From an uncultured Lachnospiraceae bacterium (GTDB taxonomy: Bacteria; Bacillota; Clostridia; Lachnospirales; Lachnospiraceae), in contig CAMWWJ010000025.1 in assembly GCA_947177925.1 (NCBI GenBank), positions 1 to 18,153 on the forward strand: a stretch of 18,153 bases of DNA. Direction: 5' to 3'. Shown here one piece after another: positions 6,912-14,057 of this stretch. Below the pieces are notes generated by a model. It had not been told where the DNA came from and did not search any database. It saw only the letters and a list, made by a program, of their open reading frames with translations. The position numbers and the translations under genes are program-made. How positions within the stretch are numbered: the stretch's first letter is position 1; every line of letters begins with the position of its first letter.

Positions 6912-7390
6912 GGTGTAATCTTCATCCTTTCGTCTGTTGTTTTCGTTGCTAAAATCGTTCCGTGATCCTTATATTTCTTTAAAATAAAGTGAGTTGCCGT
7001 ACTGAGTACGGATTCCAGAGTGGATAATTTATCGGAAACAAAATTGGAAACCTCCTTTAAGGACTTTCCCTCCAAAGTTACTAACAAGTCATATCCTCCG
7101 GAAATCAAATAAACTGCATGAACCTCCGGGTACTTATAAATCCGTTCTGCAATGTTGTCAAAGCCCTGTCCCCTCTGGGGTGTCACACGTACTTCAATCA
7201 GGGCAGTTACCTTTTCAATAGAAGTCTTTTCCCAGTCTACCAGTGTATGATAGCCGCAGATAACTCCTTCTTCCTCCATTTTCTTTAATTCATTTGCCAC
7301 ATCAATTTCCGGCATTCCCAAAATCACTGCCAGCTCTTTTATATCAATACGGCTGTTCTTTTCTATAATGGATAAAATCTGTTCTCTCAT
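6908..7390 (-). CDS. Lrp/AsnC-family transcriptional regulator
   Basis: A 160-aa feast/famine regulator. The N-terminal helix-turn-helix covers about residues 1-50 (ILSIIEKNSRIDIKELAVIL). A RAM/AsnC ligand-binding domain (about 60-145) contains the conserved GGYDLLVTLEGKSL segment. I start it at the ATG at 7390, because AAAGGAG lies nine bases before it; the longer in-frame start at 7417 has no ribosome-binding site. Such proteins bind amino acids and often regulate their own neighbours. Here the aminotransferase overlaps its stop codon by four bases. The 55-bp gap to the upstream HypE-like gene has no obvious terminator, so they are probably cotranscribed. Confidence 0.9.
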   Translation of the reverse strand: MREQILSIIEKNSRIDIKELAVILGMPEIDVANELKKMEEEGVICGYHTLVDWEKTSIEKVTALIEVRVTPQRGQGFDNIAERIYKYPEVHAVYLISGGYDLLVTLEGKSLKEVSNFVSDKLSTLESVLSTATHFILKKYKDHGTILATKTTDERMKITP

Positions 7391-7445
7391 CCTTTTCATC
7401 TCCTTTATGGTTCTCATATTTTATTTTTTAAGTTAATGATAATGC

Positions 7446-8441
7446 TTACTCATTCATGCCTAATGCCTTATACAGTTCATCTGTTTTCGGCGGCTCTAAA
7501 AATCTGCTTTCCTCTCCGTTTATAACAACCCTGTCATTGCTGTCCGTGGTTTTTCCCACCACTGTCCCGTGAATTCCCTGCTCCTTAAGGGCTGCTACCA
7601 GATCATGCCCATTGTCCGTAATAATCAGCATGCTTCCGCTGGAAATCAGCTCATAGGGGCTGATACGGAAATATTCACAGATTTCTACCGTCTCCTGCTT
7701 GATTGGAAGCTTCATTAAATCGATTCTTAGTCCAACGCCTGCGCCTTCTGCCACTTCCCAGAGAGCACCAAAAATTCCGCCCTCCGTCACGTCATGCATA
7801 GCACTTGCGCCGGACTTAATGGCGGTGGCGGCCTCTTTCACTACGGACAGATATTGTTCAAAGCCTTTTGCAGTATCGATCAGATGCCTGGGATATCTTG
7901 TAAGAAGCTCTTCTTCCCTTTCTTTTGCTAAAATAGAAGTCCCCTCTAACCCTATCCACTTGGTCACCACCACATCCTGACCGGGCTTGACATTCTTAGT
8001 CGTAAGCAGCTGTTCTTTTTTCCCCTTGCCAATACCGGTCACCGTCAGCACAGGTCTGTTCACCGCATCGGTAATTTCCGTATGACCTCCTAAAACCTGC
8101 ATATTCAACTGGGCACATGCTTCCTCCACATCCGCCATCATCTGTTTAATCTCAGGTTCCTCTGTATCAGGAGGCAATAAAGCCGTCAGCATCACTCCAA
8201 TCAGTTCTCCACCACTGGAAGCAATGTCATTGGCAGTAATATGCACCGCCAGCTTTCCCACATCCCTGGTCGCCCCCGTAATAGGATCAGTGGATACAAG
8301 AAAGGTCTCTCCCTCCTTAAGCTCCAGGATGGCGCAGTCTTCCCCCACTCCTGGACCAACCAGAACTTCATCCCGCCTGTTATGTACTTGTTTTAATATG
8401 GACCGTTTTAATACAGTTTCCGGTACTTTTCCGATTTTCAT
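7446..8441 (-). CDS. AIR synthase-related (HypE/PurM-like) protein
   Basis: A 331-aa protein of the PurM/HypE/ThiL/SelD ATP-dependent superfamily. The N-terminal half has the GPGVGEDCAI and STDPITGAT metal/ATP segments, and LGGHTEIT is near residue 120. The C-terminal half has the DVTEGGIFGALWEVAEG motif near residue 220. It resembles HypE but ends DELYKALGMNE without the C-terminal cysteine that HypE uses to make the thiocarboxamide group, and no other hyp gene is nearby. It is therefore unlikely to be the hydrogenase-maturation HypE; the substrate is unknown. The start has an AGGAGG ribosome-binding site. It is the first gene of the leftward operon with the Lrp regulator, aminotransferase and trmL. 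Confidence 0.85.
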   Translation of the reverse strand: MKIGKVPETVLKRSILKQVHNRRDEVLVGPGVGEDCAILELKEGETFLVSTDPITGATRDVGKLAVHITANDIASSGGELIGVMLTALLPPDTEEPEIKQMMADVEEACAQLNMQVLGGHTEITDAVNRPVLTVTGIGKGKKEQLLTTKNVKPGQDVVVTKWIGLEGTSILAKEREEELLTRYPRHLIDTAKGFEQYLSVVKEAATAIKSGASAMHDVTEGGIFGALWEVAEGAGVGLRIDLMKLPIKQETVEICEYFRISPYELISSGSMLIITDNGHDLVAALKEQGIHGTVVGKTTDSNDRVVINGEESRFLEPPKTDELYKALGMNE

Positions 8442-8474
8442 ATTTGCCTCCTAATAGAACAGGCATACATTTCT

Positions 8475-8480
8475 ATTATA
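8475..8480 (-). promoter_or_regulatory. Possible -10 element of the HypE-like/lrp/aminotransferase/trmL operon
   Basis: A perfect TATAAT on the minus strand lies about 35 bases before the first start codon of the operon. The sequence at -35 distance (TCATTA) is poor, so this is a weak call. Confidence 0.35.
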
Positions 8481-8505
8481 TAGAATAACAGCTTATATAA
8501 TGATA

Positions 8506-8529
8506 GGAAGTTCCCATACCGGAACTTCC
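8506..8529 (-). terminator. Inverted repeat downstream of the VanW gene, possible terminator
   Basis: GGAAGTTCC (8506-8514) and GGAACTTCC (8521-8529) form a perfect 9-bp stem with a 6-base loop, about 30 bases past the VanW-family stop. No long T-run follows in the leftward direction, so termination may be inefficient. Lying just upstream of the HypE-like operon, it could alternatively be an operator. Confidence 0.45.
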
Positions 8530-8559
8530 CAGTCACATTTCTGTTTTATTTTTGTTTCC

Positions 8560-10143
8560 TTATTGGGCAGGTAGCTGCTGCTCCTGTGCCGCCTGCTGAG
8601 CCTGTGCCGCCTGCTGAGCCGCCTGTTGGGCTGCTGCCTGCTGAGCCGCTATGGCCGCCTGCTGTTGGGCAAGAGCCGCCTGGGCTGCCGCCTGAGCCGG
8701 GTCTGCCGGTGCATTTTTTACAGAAGCAATGATATTTTTCACATGATCAATGTTCTGGGTTGCAATGGCTGCATTCACTGCTGCCGTTGCATTCGGATCT
8801 GCCGAAGCGGTTCCTACCACTGCTGTTCTCGGCGTCATTTTATAGGTACTTTTATTTACCTGTGTGCGGCTTTCCTCCACACCGTCCACAGTAACAATCT
8901 TCCAAAGCTGTGCCACATAGCCTATATGGGCTGACTGTACATCAATGAATCCAATAGGCTGCCCACCGTCTGCAATTACCTTTTCCCCGTCCGGCGTAGT
9001 CTTACTGATCACTTCACTTTCATAGGTGACCTTACGGTTGGAAGGCCTTGTCTCCACTCCGTAAATCGTAAAGGTTATCTTTTTATCCGCTGTAACTCCT
9101 TCTATATAAATAGGATGTTCCAGATTGTTGACGAATTTAAAGTCCTTCGAGGTTCCTGCAATAGCTGCGTCAGCAGAAGGATCCACATAGGTTACAATCA
9201 TGGAATGATTATAACGTTCTGTCACATCCAGCTCTGCCTTTAATACTGCATTGTACAAAGTTGTGGAAACCTGACAGATACCTCCTCCAAGGCTGTCCAC
9301 TACCATACCGTTTATATAAGAGCCTGCTTCAAAATATCCGTTTGCCTCCGTAAAAGGGCTTACCGTTTCATACATGGAAAAGGAATCTCCCGGATAAAGC
9401 AATGTACCGTTTACTAACCGGCAGCCGTTTGACACATTGCCGGAACGATTATAGCCCGATGTGGAATAGCTGGTAGTAAAAGTACCAAGCACATCCTTTA
9501 CCTTGGACAATTCTTCTTCGGTTCCCCTTGGCTCGTCCACCTCCACCTTTAAATCAATGGAAGCTTCATCGCCTGTCCACTCCGTAGTAAGATAATCATA
9601 AATAGCCGAAGCAGAACCTGCCACGTCAATAATGACTCCTGTTTGTCCCGGTTCAATGACGAATGCACCGTTTTCCCTTGTCAAGGTTGCATCCTGTGCG
9701 GACACATTAAACTCTGCACAGTCCTCTTCTAAAATTTTTGTAATAGCCTCTTTGTCGAAATCATAGGTTATCTCAAACACCTTATTTTCATATTCCAAAT
9801 CCTTTAAGGCCTTGTATCTTTGCACGATATTTCCCACTTTTCCAAGGGAAAGCGCCTCTTCTACCACTTCTTTATTCTTCCAGGAAAGCTTGAAATCTCC
9901 TGCCGAAACAGGCAGATGATTGTCATTCATGGCATTTAAGGTAATAGCCGTATCTTCTAAGGTGGAAACATATTCGGAAACAGCCGAAACAGCTTCTTCT
10001 TCCGTCATGCCGGAAACCTCCACTTCACCTATAAAAATTCCATTTTCAATTGTATCCTTATTGGCTGCTGCCTGTGTTTCCATGACACCTGCAAAAAGAA
10101 AAGACAGAAATACTGCAAACAATGGAATAATATACTTTCTCAT
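8560..10143 (-). CDS. Secreted VanW-family protein with G5-like domain and Gln/Ala-rich tail
   Basis: A 527-aa exported protein. Residues 1-27 form a signal peptide or membrane anchor (RKYIIPLFAVFLSFLFAGV, then TQAAA). Residues about 30-210 look like the peptidoglycan-binding-4/YoaR-type region. The VanW domain spans about 222-350, with NRSGNVSNG and the conserved GGGICQVSTTLYNAVL around Cys290. A G5-like region follows (about 372-440). The last 50 residues are almost only Ala and Gln. VanW-domain proteins are linked to the cell wall, but their biochemical role is unsettled; the resistance-cluster name should not be read as vancomycin resistance. Ribosome-binding site GAGGAGG. It follows the 32-aa membrane miniprotein after 40 bp and is probably cotranscribed with it. 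Confidence 0.9.
   Translation of the reverse strand: MRKYIIPLFAVFLSFLFAGVMETQAAANKDTIENGIFIGEVEVSGMTEEEAVSAVSEYVSTLEDTAITLNAMNDNHLPVSAGDFKLSWKNKEVVEEALSLGKVGNIVQRYKALKDLEYENKVFEITYDFDKEAITKILEEDCAEFNVSAQDATLTRENGAFVIEPGQTGVIIDVAGSASAIYDYLTTEWTGDEASIDLKVEVDEPRGTEEELSKVKDVLGTFTTSYSTSGYNRSGNVSNGCRLVNGTLLYPGDSFSMYETVSPFTEANGYFEAGSYINGMVVDSLGGGICQVSTTLYNAVLKAELDVTERYNHSMIVTYVDPSADAAIAGTSKDFKFVNNLEHPIYIEGVTADKKITFTIYGVETRPSNRKVTYESEVISKTTPDGEKVIADGGQPIGFIDVQSAHIGYVAQLWKIVTVDGVEESRTQVNKSTYKMTPRTAVVGTASADPNATAAVNAAIATQNIDHVKNIIASVKNAPADPAQAAAQAALAQQQAAIAAQQAAAQQAAQQAAQAQQAAQEQQLPAQ
8566..8700. repeat. Low-complexity Gln/Ala-coding tail repeats
   Basis: This GC-rich stretch encodes the AAQQAAQ-type C-terminus of the VanW protein. 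It includes an exact 18-bp tandem copy (8583-8600 and 8601-8618) and several diverged relatives. The pattern is typical of replication-slippage expansion and implies length variation between strains. Confidence 0.7.
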
Positions 10144-10183
10144 AATGCCTCCTCGTGTTATAATCTGTTGTAGTGTCCTACTG

Positions 10184-10282
10184 TTAGAAAATAGAAACAG
10201 CCATGGGCACTACCATTGACAGAATTAAAATAATAATAATGATTGTTGAAAAAATTTGTTTTGATTTCTTATTATGAAACAT
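10184..10282 (-). CDS. 32-aa single-pass membrane miniprotein, Prli42-like
   Basis: A short ORF from the ATG at 10282 to the TAA at 10184. The peptide starts MFHNKKSKQIF, continues with the hydrophobic helix STIIIIILILSMVVPMAV, and ends SIF. A basic N-terminus, one membrane helix and a length near 31 residues match Prli42, the stressosome-associated miniprotein of Listeria that is conserved in Firmicutes. The ribosome-binding site AAGGTG is seven bases before the ATG, and a near-consensus promoter (10310-10338) serves it. The VanW gene follows 40 bp later on the same strand. The ORF and its signals are seen directly; the Prli42 assignment is by layout rather than strong residue identity, and a different membrane miniprotein family is possible. 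Confidence 0.65.
   Translation of the reverse strand: MFHNKKSKQIFSTIIIIILILSMVVPMAVSIF
10246..10275 (+). promoter_or_regulatory. Promoter of the rightward hypothetical gene
   Basis: TTGAAA (10246-10251), an 18-bp spacer and TATTAT (10270-10275), each five of six consensus. It lies inside the miniprotein ORF and would start transcription near 10282, giving a leader of about 35 nt that carries the AAAGG site of the gene at 10317. Confidence 0.5.
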
Positions 10283-10309
10283 TTTTATTCACCTTCTTAC
10301 TGAAAGGAT

Positions 10310-10338
10310 ATTATATATGAATTTTATTATTTTGGCAA
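10310..10338 (-). promoter_or_regulatory. Promoter of the miniprotein-vanW transcript
   Basis: On the minus strand TTGCCA (10338-10333), exactly 17 bp, then a perfect TATAAT (10315-10310). It covers the start codon of the rightward gene at 10317. The expected start near 10303 gives a leader of about 20 nt to the miniprotein ATG. Confidence 0.65.
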
Positions 10339-10934
10339 GTTTTATTCTGTTGGCAGCCCTGATTGCCCACCAGCTTTCCAGGTCTGACAAAAACAGCAAA
10401 AAGGCAGAGGAAAACTTTTGGAATCGGGAGCGGGAAGCCAACAGCATCCGCAAAAAGCCTCTGGATGACTTAAACTATATACAGATTCCCTATGAAACGC
10501 TGCCATTCCATATATTAACGGAAAATCAGCAGGTGCGGGACTGTATGGAACAAGTTAACTCCTTAAAGGACTTAAAAATTGTAAATCTGGCGGAATTTAC
10601 CAATACGGATTTAAAGCTGAAATACGGCACTGCCAACATTACCGTTCTGTCGGAATATGACCAGAATTTCACCCTGCTGGTACGAACCCTGTATAAATGG
10701 GGCCGCCTTCTTTACGAAGCAGGCTATGAGGAAGAAGCTTTAATTCCATTGGAATTTGCTATTTCCATCGGAACGGACGTCAGCGGCAATTATAAGCTGT
10801 TAGCGTCGATTTACAAAAGCAAAGAGCAGGTTTCCAAAATTGAGGATCTGACAGCCTCTGCCGGGAACCTGACTTCCATTATGAAAAAACCTATACTGAC
10901 CTTCCTTTCGGACATCGCCCATACTGAGAAATGA
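10317..10934 (+). CDS. Membrane-anchored hypothetical protein with TPR-like C-terminus
   Basis: A 205-aa protein I do not recognise. Residues 2-20 form an N-terminal membrane anchor (NFIILASFILLAALIAHQL) with a short exterior segment, followed by a charged linker (about 22-45) rich in Lys, Arg, Asn and Glu. The rest looks cytoplasmic and soluble. About residues 125-175 (LLVRTLYKWGRLLYEAG, then EEALIPLEFAISIG) resemble a tetratricopeptide-type helix pair, which suggests a protein-binding role. The start is supported by AAAGG nine bases upstream and a promoter at 10246-10275. It is divergent from the miniprotein-vanW pair, and its last 44 bp overlap the end of the convergent exonuclease gene. 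It is intact with ordinary codon use. Confidence 0.8.
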   Translation: MNFIILASFILLAALIAHQLSRSDKNSKKAEENFWNREREANSIRKKPLDDLNYIQIPYETLPFHILTENQQVRDCMEQVNSLKDLKIVNLAEFTNTDLKLKYGTANITVLSEYDQNFTLLVRTLYKWGRLLYEAGYEEEALIPLEFAISIGTDVSGNYKLLASIYKSKEQVSKIEDLTASAGNLTSIMKKPILTFLSDIAHTEK

Positions 10935-11610
10935 TACTGTCCGCATAACGGCTTGCCTCACTTCTTGTAAGCCTGTCTAAATTATATTCGGCAGTAATGG
11001 AATGATAGTTTAGCAGCTTTAATAAATATTTCTTTTGGGATTTGGTGGCAGGTCTATCCTTTTTTACCTGATGTTTCAATTCCCTTGGCAAAAACAGCTT
11101 TTCTTTTTCCTCTTTGCAAAACTGTTCTTCCAAAATCCTGTACAGTTCCAAAGTGGCTCTGGCATCCTCAAATGCCCTATGGGGCTCATAGGTGATTCCG
11201 AAATGCCCGCAAAGACTGGGCAGGTTTTTCTTCATATCGGGCATACAGGCTCTTGCAATGGCCAGTGTGTCCACACCGCTTCTTTCGTAAGAAAATCCAC
11301 AATTTACTGCTGCCCTTTTCAAAAACGAAAAATCAAATATGATGCTATGTCCCAAAAGGGGATAATCTCCTGCAAATTCTAAATATTTTGGAATCACTTC
11401 TTCTATATAAGGCGCCCCTTCTAAATCCTTATCGGTTATATGGGTAATATCCTGAACCTTTTCCGGCAAAACCCTTCCGGGATTTACAAAAGTCTCAAAG
11501 GTTCCCGTCTGCTTTCCCTCTTCCACCCTGATAGCGCCGATTTCTATAATTTTATCTTTTTTCGCATTCAGTCCGGTAGTTTCTAAATCCACCACCACAA
11601 AAGAATCCAT
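10891..11610 (-). CDS. DnaQ-like 3'-5' exonuclease (DEDDh family)
   Basis: A 239-aa protein whose first 165 residues form a DnaQ/PolC-epsilon-type exonuclease domain. The acidic residues are Asp8 and Glu10 (VVDLETTG), Asp93 (HSIIFDFSFL) and His144/Asp149 (HRAFEDARATLEL), so the DEDDh active site is complete. The C-terminal 70 residues are helical and basic (TKSQKKYLLKLL), without a domain I recognise. It lacks BRCT or helicase modules, so it is a stand-alone exonuclease rather than DNA polymerase III or DinG. It begins four bases after the interrupted nth gene, consistent with a DNA-repair operon. Its 3' end overlaps the convergent hypothetical gene by 44 bp. Confidence 0.9.
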   Translation of the reverse strand: MDSFVVVDLETTGLNAKKDKIIEIGAIRVEEGKQTGTFETFVNPGRVLPEKVQDITHITDKDLEGAPYIEEVIPKYLEFAGDYPLLGHSIIFDFSFLKRAAVNCGFSYERSGVDTLAIARACMPDMKKNLPSLCGHFGITYEPHRAFEDARATLELYRILEEQFCKEEKEKLFLPRELKHQVKKDRPATKSQKKYLLKLLNYHSITAEYNLDRLTRSEASRYADSIISQYGRCPKGRSV

Positions 11611-11614
11611 GCAT

Positions 11615-12256
11615 CTATCCTCTTTTCATTTTTTCTTTATAATAAGAGCAATACTCCGTTAGAAAACACTCCTGGCACTTGGGATTCCTTGCCATGCAGA
11701 TTTGTCTGCCAAAGGTAATAATCTGTATATTATATAAAATCCAATGATCCTTTGGAAGAACCTTCATCAAGTCCTGCTCGATTTTTACAGGGTCCTCTTC
11801 CTTTGTAAACCCAAGCTTTCTGGATATGCGTTTTACATGAGTATCCACTACCACGCTTGGCTCATGAAAAATATTGCCCCTTATTACATTGGCCGTCTTC
11901 CTTCCCACCCCCTGCAGGGCTGTCAGCTCATCTATATCGGAAGGCACTTCTCCGCCGTATTTTTCCATCAAAGCCTTGCAGCAGGCAATGATATTTTTTG
12001 CCTTATTATGATAAAAGCCGGTAGATTTAATATCCTGCTCCAGCTCCTATAAATCCGCTTCGGCAAAATCCTGGGGACTTTTGTACTTTTGGAACAAGTC
12101 CTTTGTTACGATATTGACTCTGGCATCAGTGCACTGGGCGCTCAACATGGTGGCAATTAAAAGCTGCCAGGCATTTTCGTGATTCAGGTAACATTTGTAT
12201 TCCGTCGTGTAGACCTGATCCAGCCTGTCTAAAATTTCTTTCGTGCGTTTCGTCAT
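11615..12256 (-). pseudogene. nth: Endonuclease III interrupted by one in-frame amber codon
   Basis: The reading frame is that of endonuclease III, the base-excision-repair glycosylase/AP-lyase for oxidised pyrimidines. Codon 70 (12047-12049) is TAG, and the frame continues unchanged on both sides: FAEADL before, ELEQDIKSTGFYHNKA after. Read through, it is about 213 codons, a normal length. Every key feature is present: the helix-hairpin-helix LQGVGRKTANVI with the catalytic Lys, the catalytic Asp in VDTHV, and the iron-sulfur ligands C-x6-C-x2-C-x5-C at the end. A single-base change from AAG, GAG or CAG would explain the stop. Either the gene is very recently inactivated, the base is a sequencing error, or the codon is read through. 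Restart at the ATG at 11971 would lack the N-terminal helices. Confidence 0.85.
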
Positions 12257-12303
12257 GAACTTCCTCCTATTGTTTATATGAAAGAAACGGTTTTCAGTTA
12301 GCC

Positions 12304-12330
12304 ATTATGAACCATAATAGTTCGAAATAT
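12304..12330. repeat. Two adjacent dyads between nth and the DUF4080 gene
   Basis: ATTATGaacCATAAT (12304-12318) is a perfect 6-bp inverted repeat. Directly after it, ATAGTTCGAAATAT (12317-12330) is palindromic except at one pair. They fill the 76-bp gap between the DUF4080 stop and the nth start. They may be an operator or a weak transcript-processing hairpin; no T-run follows. Confidence 0.35.
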
Positions 12331-12332
12331 TA

Positions 12333-14051
12333 TCATGCATCCGCAAAAACTTCATACAGAGCTGCCTGATTGCCAAGAGGGGAGCGGTTCCTATAATCAA
12401 ACAGCAGCATTTGGGGAGCCGACAGCTTTTCCCCCGAATGCAGGTCATACTCAAATACCTCTATATGGGTCATCTTCGCCATCTGCCTTGCATCATAAGC
12501 CCCATAATCAGGAAGCAGCTTTCTTTCTGCCTCCTCCTTTCTGTAAACGGCTCTGACTTTATCCTTATAGACTGATAAGTCCTTTGCGAACTCCGGACGG
12601 CTTTTTGCATTTTCCCTTAAATAAAAGTCCATTGTCAAAAGCTCCCCACACAGCTCTCCGACCCATTCTATTTTATTTATAGCAAATTCTAAAAGAATCA
12701 GGTAGCGGTAAGTTCTGGAAGGGGAATTGACGAAATATCCCTTCTTTTCATAATATTCGGCAAGGGCTTCGTAAAAAGCAAAGGGACTTTCAAAAAACCT
12801 TTCAAGCACAGGGAGGGTTGTTGTAAACTGACCGCTGTTATAATACAGCTCTACCATTTCCTCTACCCGTTTCAACTTTCTGATTTCCCCATAGGAAATC
12901 CATTTTGTATACAATACTTCATAAGGCTCATGGGATGTATATACGATTCCGTATTCTTCTGCCTTTTTATGCATAGGAGAGCCTTTTAAAACCTTTAAAA
13001 ACCCTAACTGAAGCTGTTGCGGCTCCATGGCATAAACCTCATTAAAGGACTTTTGGAAGGTTTCAAAATCTTCATAAGGAAGCCCTGCAATCAGGTCCAG
13101 ATGCTGGTGGATATTATTGCCCTTTTTTATGGCCTTTACGGTTTTCTTAAGCTTCTCTATGTCCATCACTCTCCAAATTCCGGAAAGCGTAGCGGGATTT
13201 GTGGACTGTACTCCGATTTCCAGTTGGACGGCTCCCGGCCTTAATGTATTTAAAAGAGAAATTTCTTTTTCGTTTAATAAATCTGCCGCCACTTCAAAGT
13301 GAAAATTTGTAATACCGTTGTCATGCTCTTTTATATACTGCCAGATGCTTATGGCATGTTCATGGTTACAATTAAAAGTTCTGTCTACAAATTTTACCTG
13401 TTTTACCCGGTTGTCCAAAAAGAACTGCAGCTCTCTTTTTACAATATCCAGCTTTCTTAAGCGCACTGTCTTATCAATGGAAGAAAGACAATAGCTGCAC
13501 CGAAAAGGACAACCCCTGCTGGATTCATAGTAAATGATCTTATTTTGGAAATCCTCCAGCCTTTCATACAAAAAAGGAAGCTTGTCCAAGTCCGTTAATG
13601 GTCTTTCCCCTGTCTTTCCTTCTTTTAATGCAAGTCCTTTTATGGCAGTAAACGGCTTACTGCCATCCACATAATGCTCCATCAGCTCCAGGAAGGTTTC
13701 CTCTCCTTCTCCTTCCATGATTCCGGTAATCTCTTTATGGGTATGTAAAACCTGCTCACTGTCATAAGAAACCTCCGGCCCTCCAAGCCATAAATCGGTT
13801 TCAGGCAGTATCTTTTTGATTTCCCTTGTGAGGGAAAGTACAGGGGAAATATTCCAGATATAACAGGAAAATGCCAACACATCCGGTTTTCTTTTATAGA
13901 TATCCCCCATAATTTCTTCCAAAGACTGGTTTATGGTATATTCCGCCAGCTCTATATGTTCTTTATATTTCCCGGCATATGCCAAAAGGCTGTACAATGC
14001 CGGATTGGAATGTATGTACTTTGCATTCAAAGCTGCTAATAATACCTTCAT
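12333..14051 (-). CDS. B12-binding-domain radical SAM protein, DUF4080 type
   Basis: A 572-aa protein. The N-terminal region (about 1-140) has a cobalamin-binding-like Rossmann fold starting KVLLAALNAKYIHSNPAL. The radical SAM domain follows (about 170-370), with the 4Fe-4S motif C181-x3-C185-x2-C188 in SSRGCPFRCSYC and the EIGVQSTN segment. A C-terminal DUF4080-type region covers about 375-545. The canonical DxHxxG cobalamin ligand motif is not evident, so true B12 binding is uncertain. The family's substrate is unknown; methylation or radical rearrangement is possible. It starts six bases after the tadA stop, and nth and the exonuclease follow on the same strand, so all four may be cotranscribed. 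Confidence 0.88.
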   Translation of the reverse strand: MKVLLAALNAKYIHSNPALYSLLAYAGKYKEHIELAEYTINQSLEEIMGDIYKRKPDVLAFSCYIWNISPVLSLTREIKKILPETDLWLGGPEVSYDSEQVLHTHKEITGIMEGEGEETFLELMEHYVDGSKPFTAIKGLALKEGKTGERPLTDLDKLPFLYERLEDFQNKIIYYESSRGCPFRCSYCLSSIDKTVRLRKLDIVKRELQFFLDNRVKQVKFVDRTFNCNHEHAISIWQYIKEHDNGITNFHFEVAADLLNEKEISLLNTLRPGAVQLEIGVQSTNPATLSGIWRVMDIEKLKKTVKAIKKGNNIHQHLDLIAGLPYEDFETFQKSFNEVYAMEPQQLQLGFLKVLKGSPMHKKAEEYGIVYTSHEPYEVLYTKWISYGEIRKLKRVEEMVELYYNSGQFTTTLPVLERFFESPFAFYEALAEYYEKKGYFVNSPSRTYRYLILLEFAINKIEWVGELCGELLTMDFYLRENAKSRPEFAKDLSVYKDKVRAVYRKEEAERKLLPDYGAYDARQMAKMTHIEVFEYDLHSGEKLSAPQMLLFDYRNRSPLGNQAALYEVFADA

Positions 14052-14057
14052 AACTGC

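Noticed and set aside
7391..7417. Upstream start for the Lrp regulator
   Set aside because: No ribosome-binding site before 7417, whereas AAAGGAG is well placed for the ATG at 7390.
8560..10143. Vancomycin-resistance gene
   Set aside because: VanW-domain proteins are widespread in Firmicutes, and no vanA/B/H/X/R/S genes are present here.
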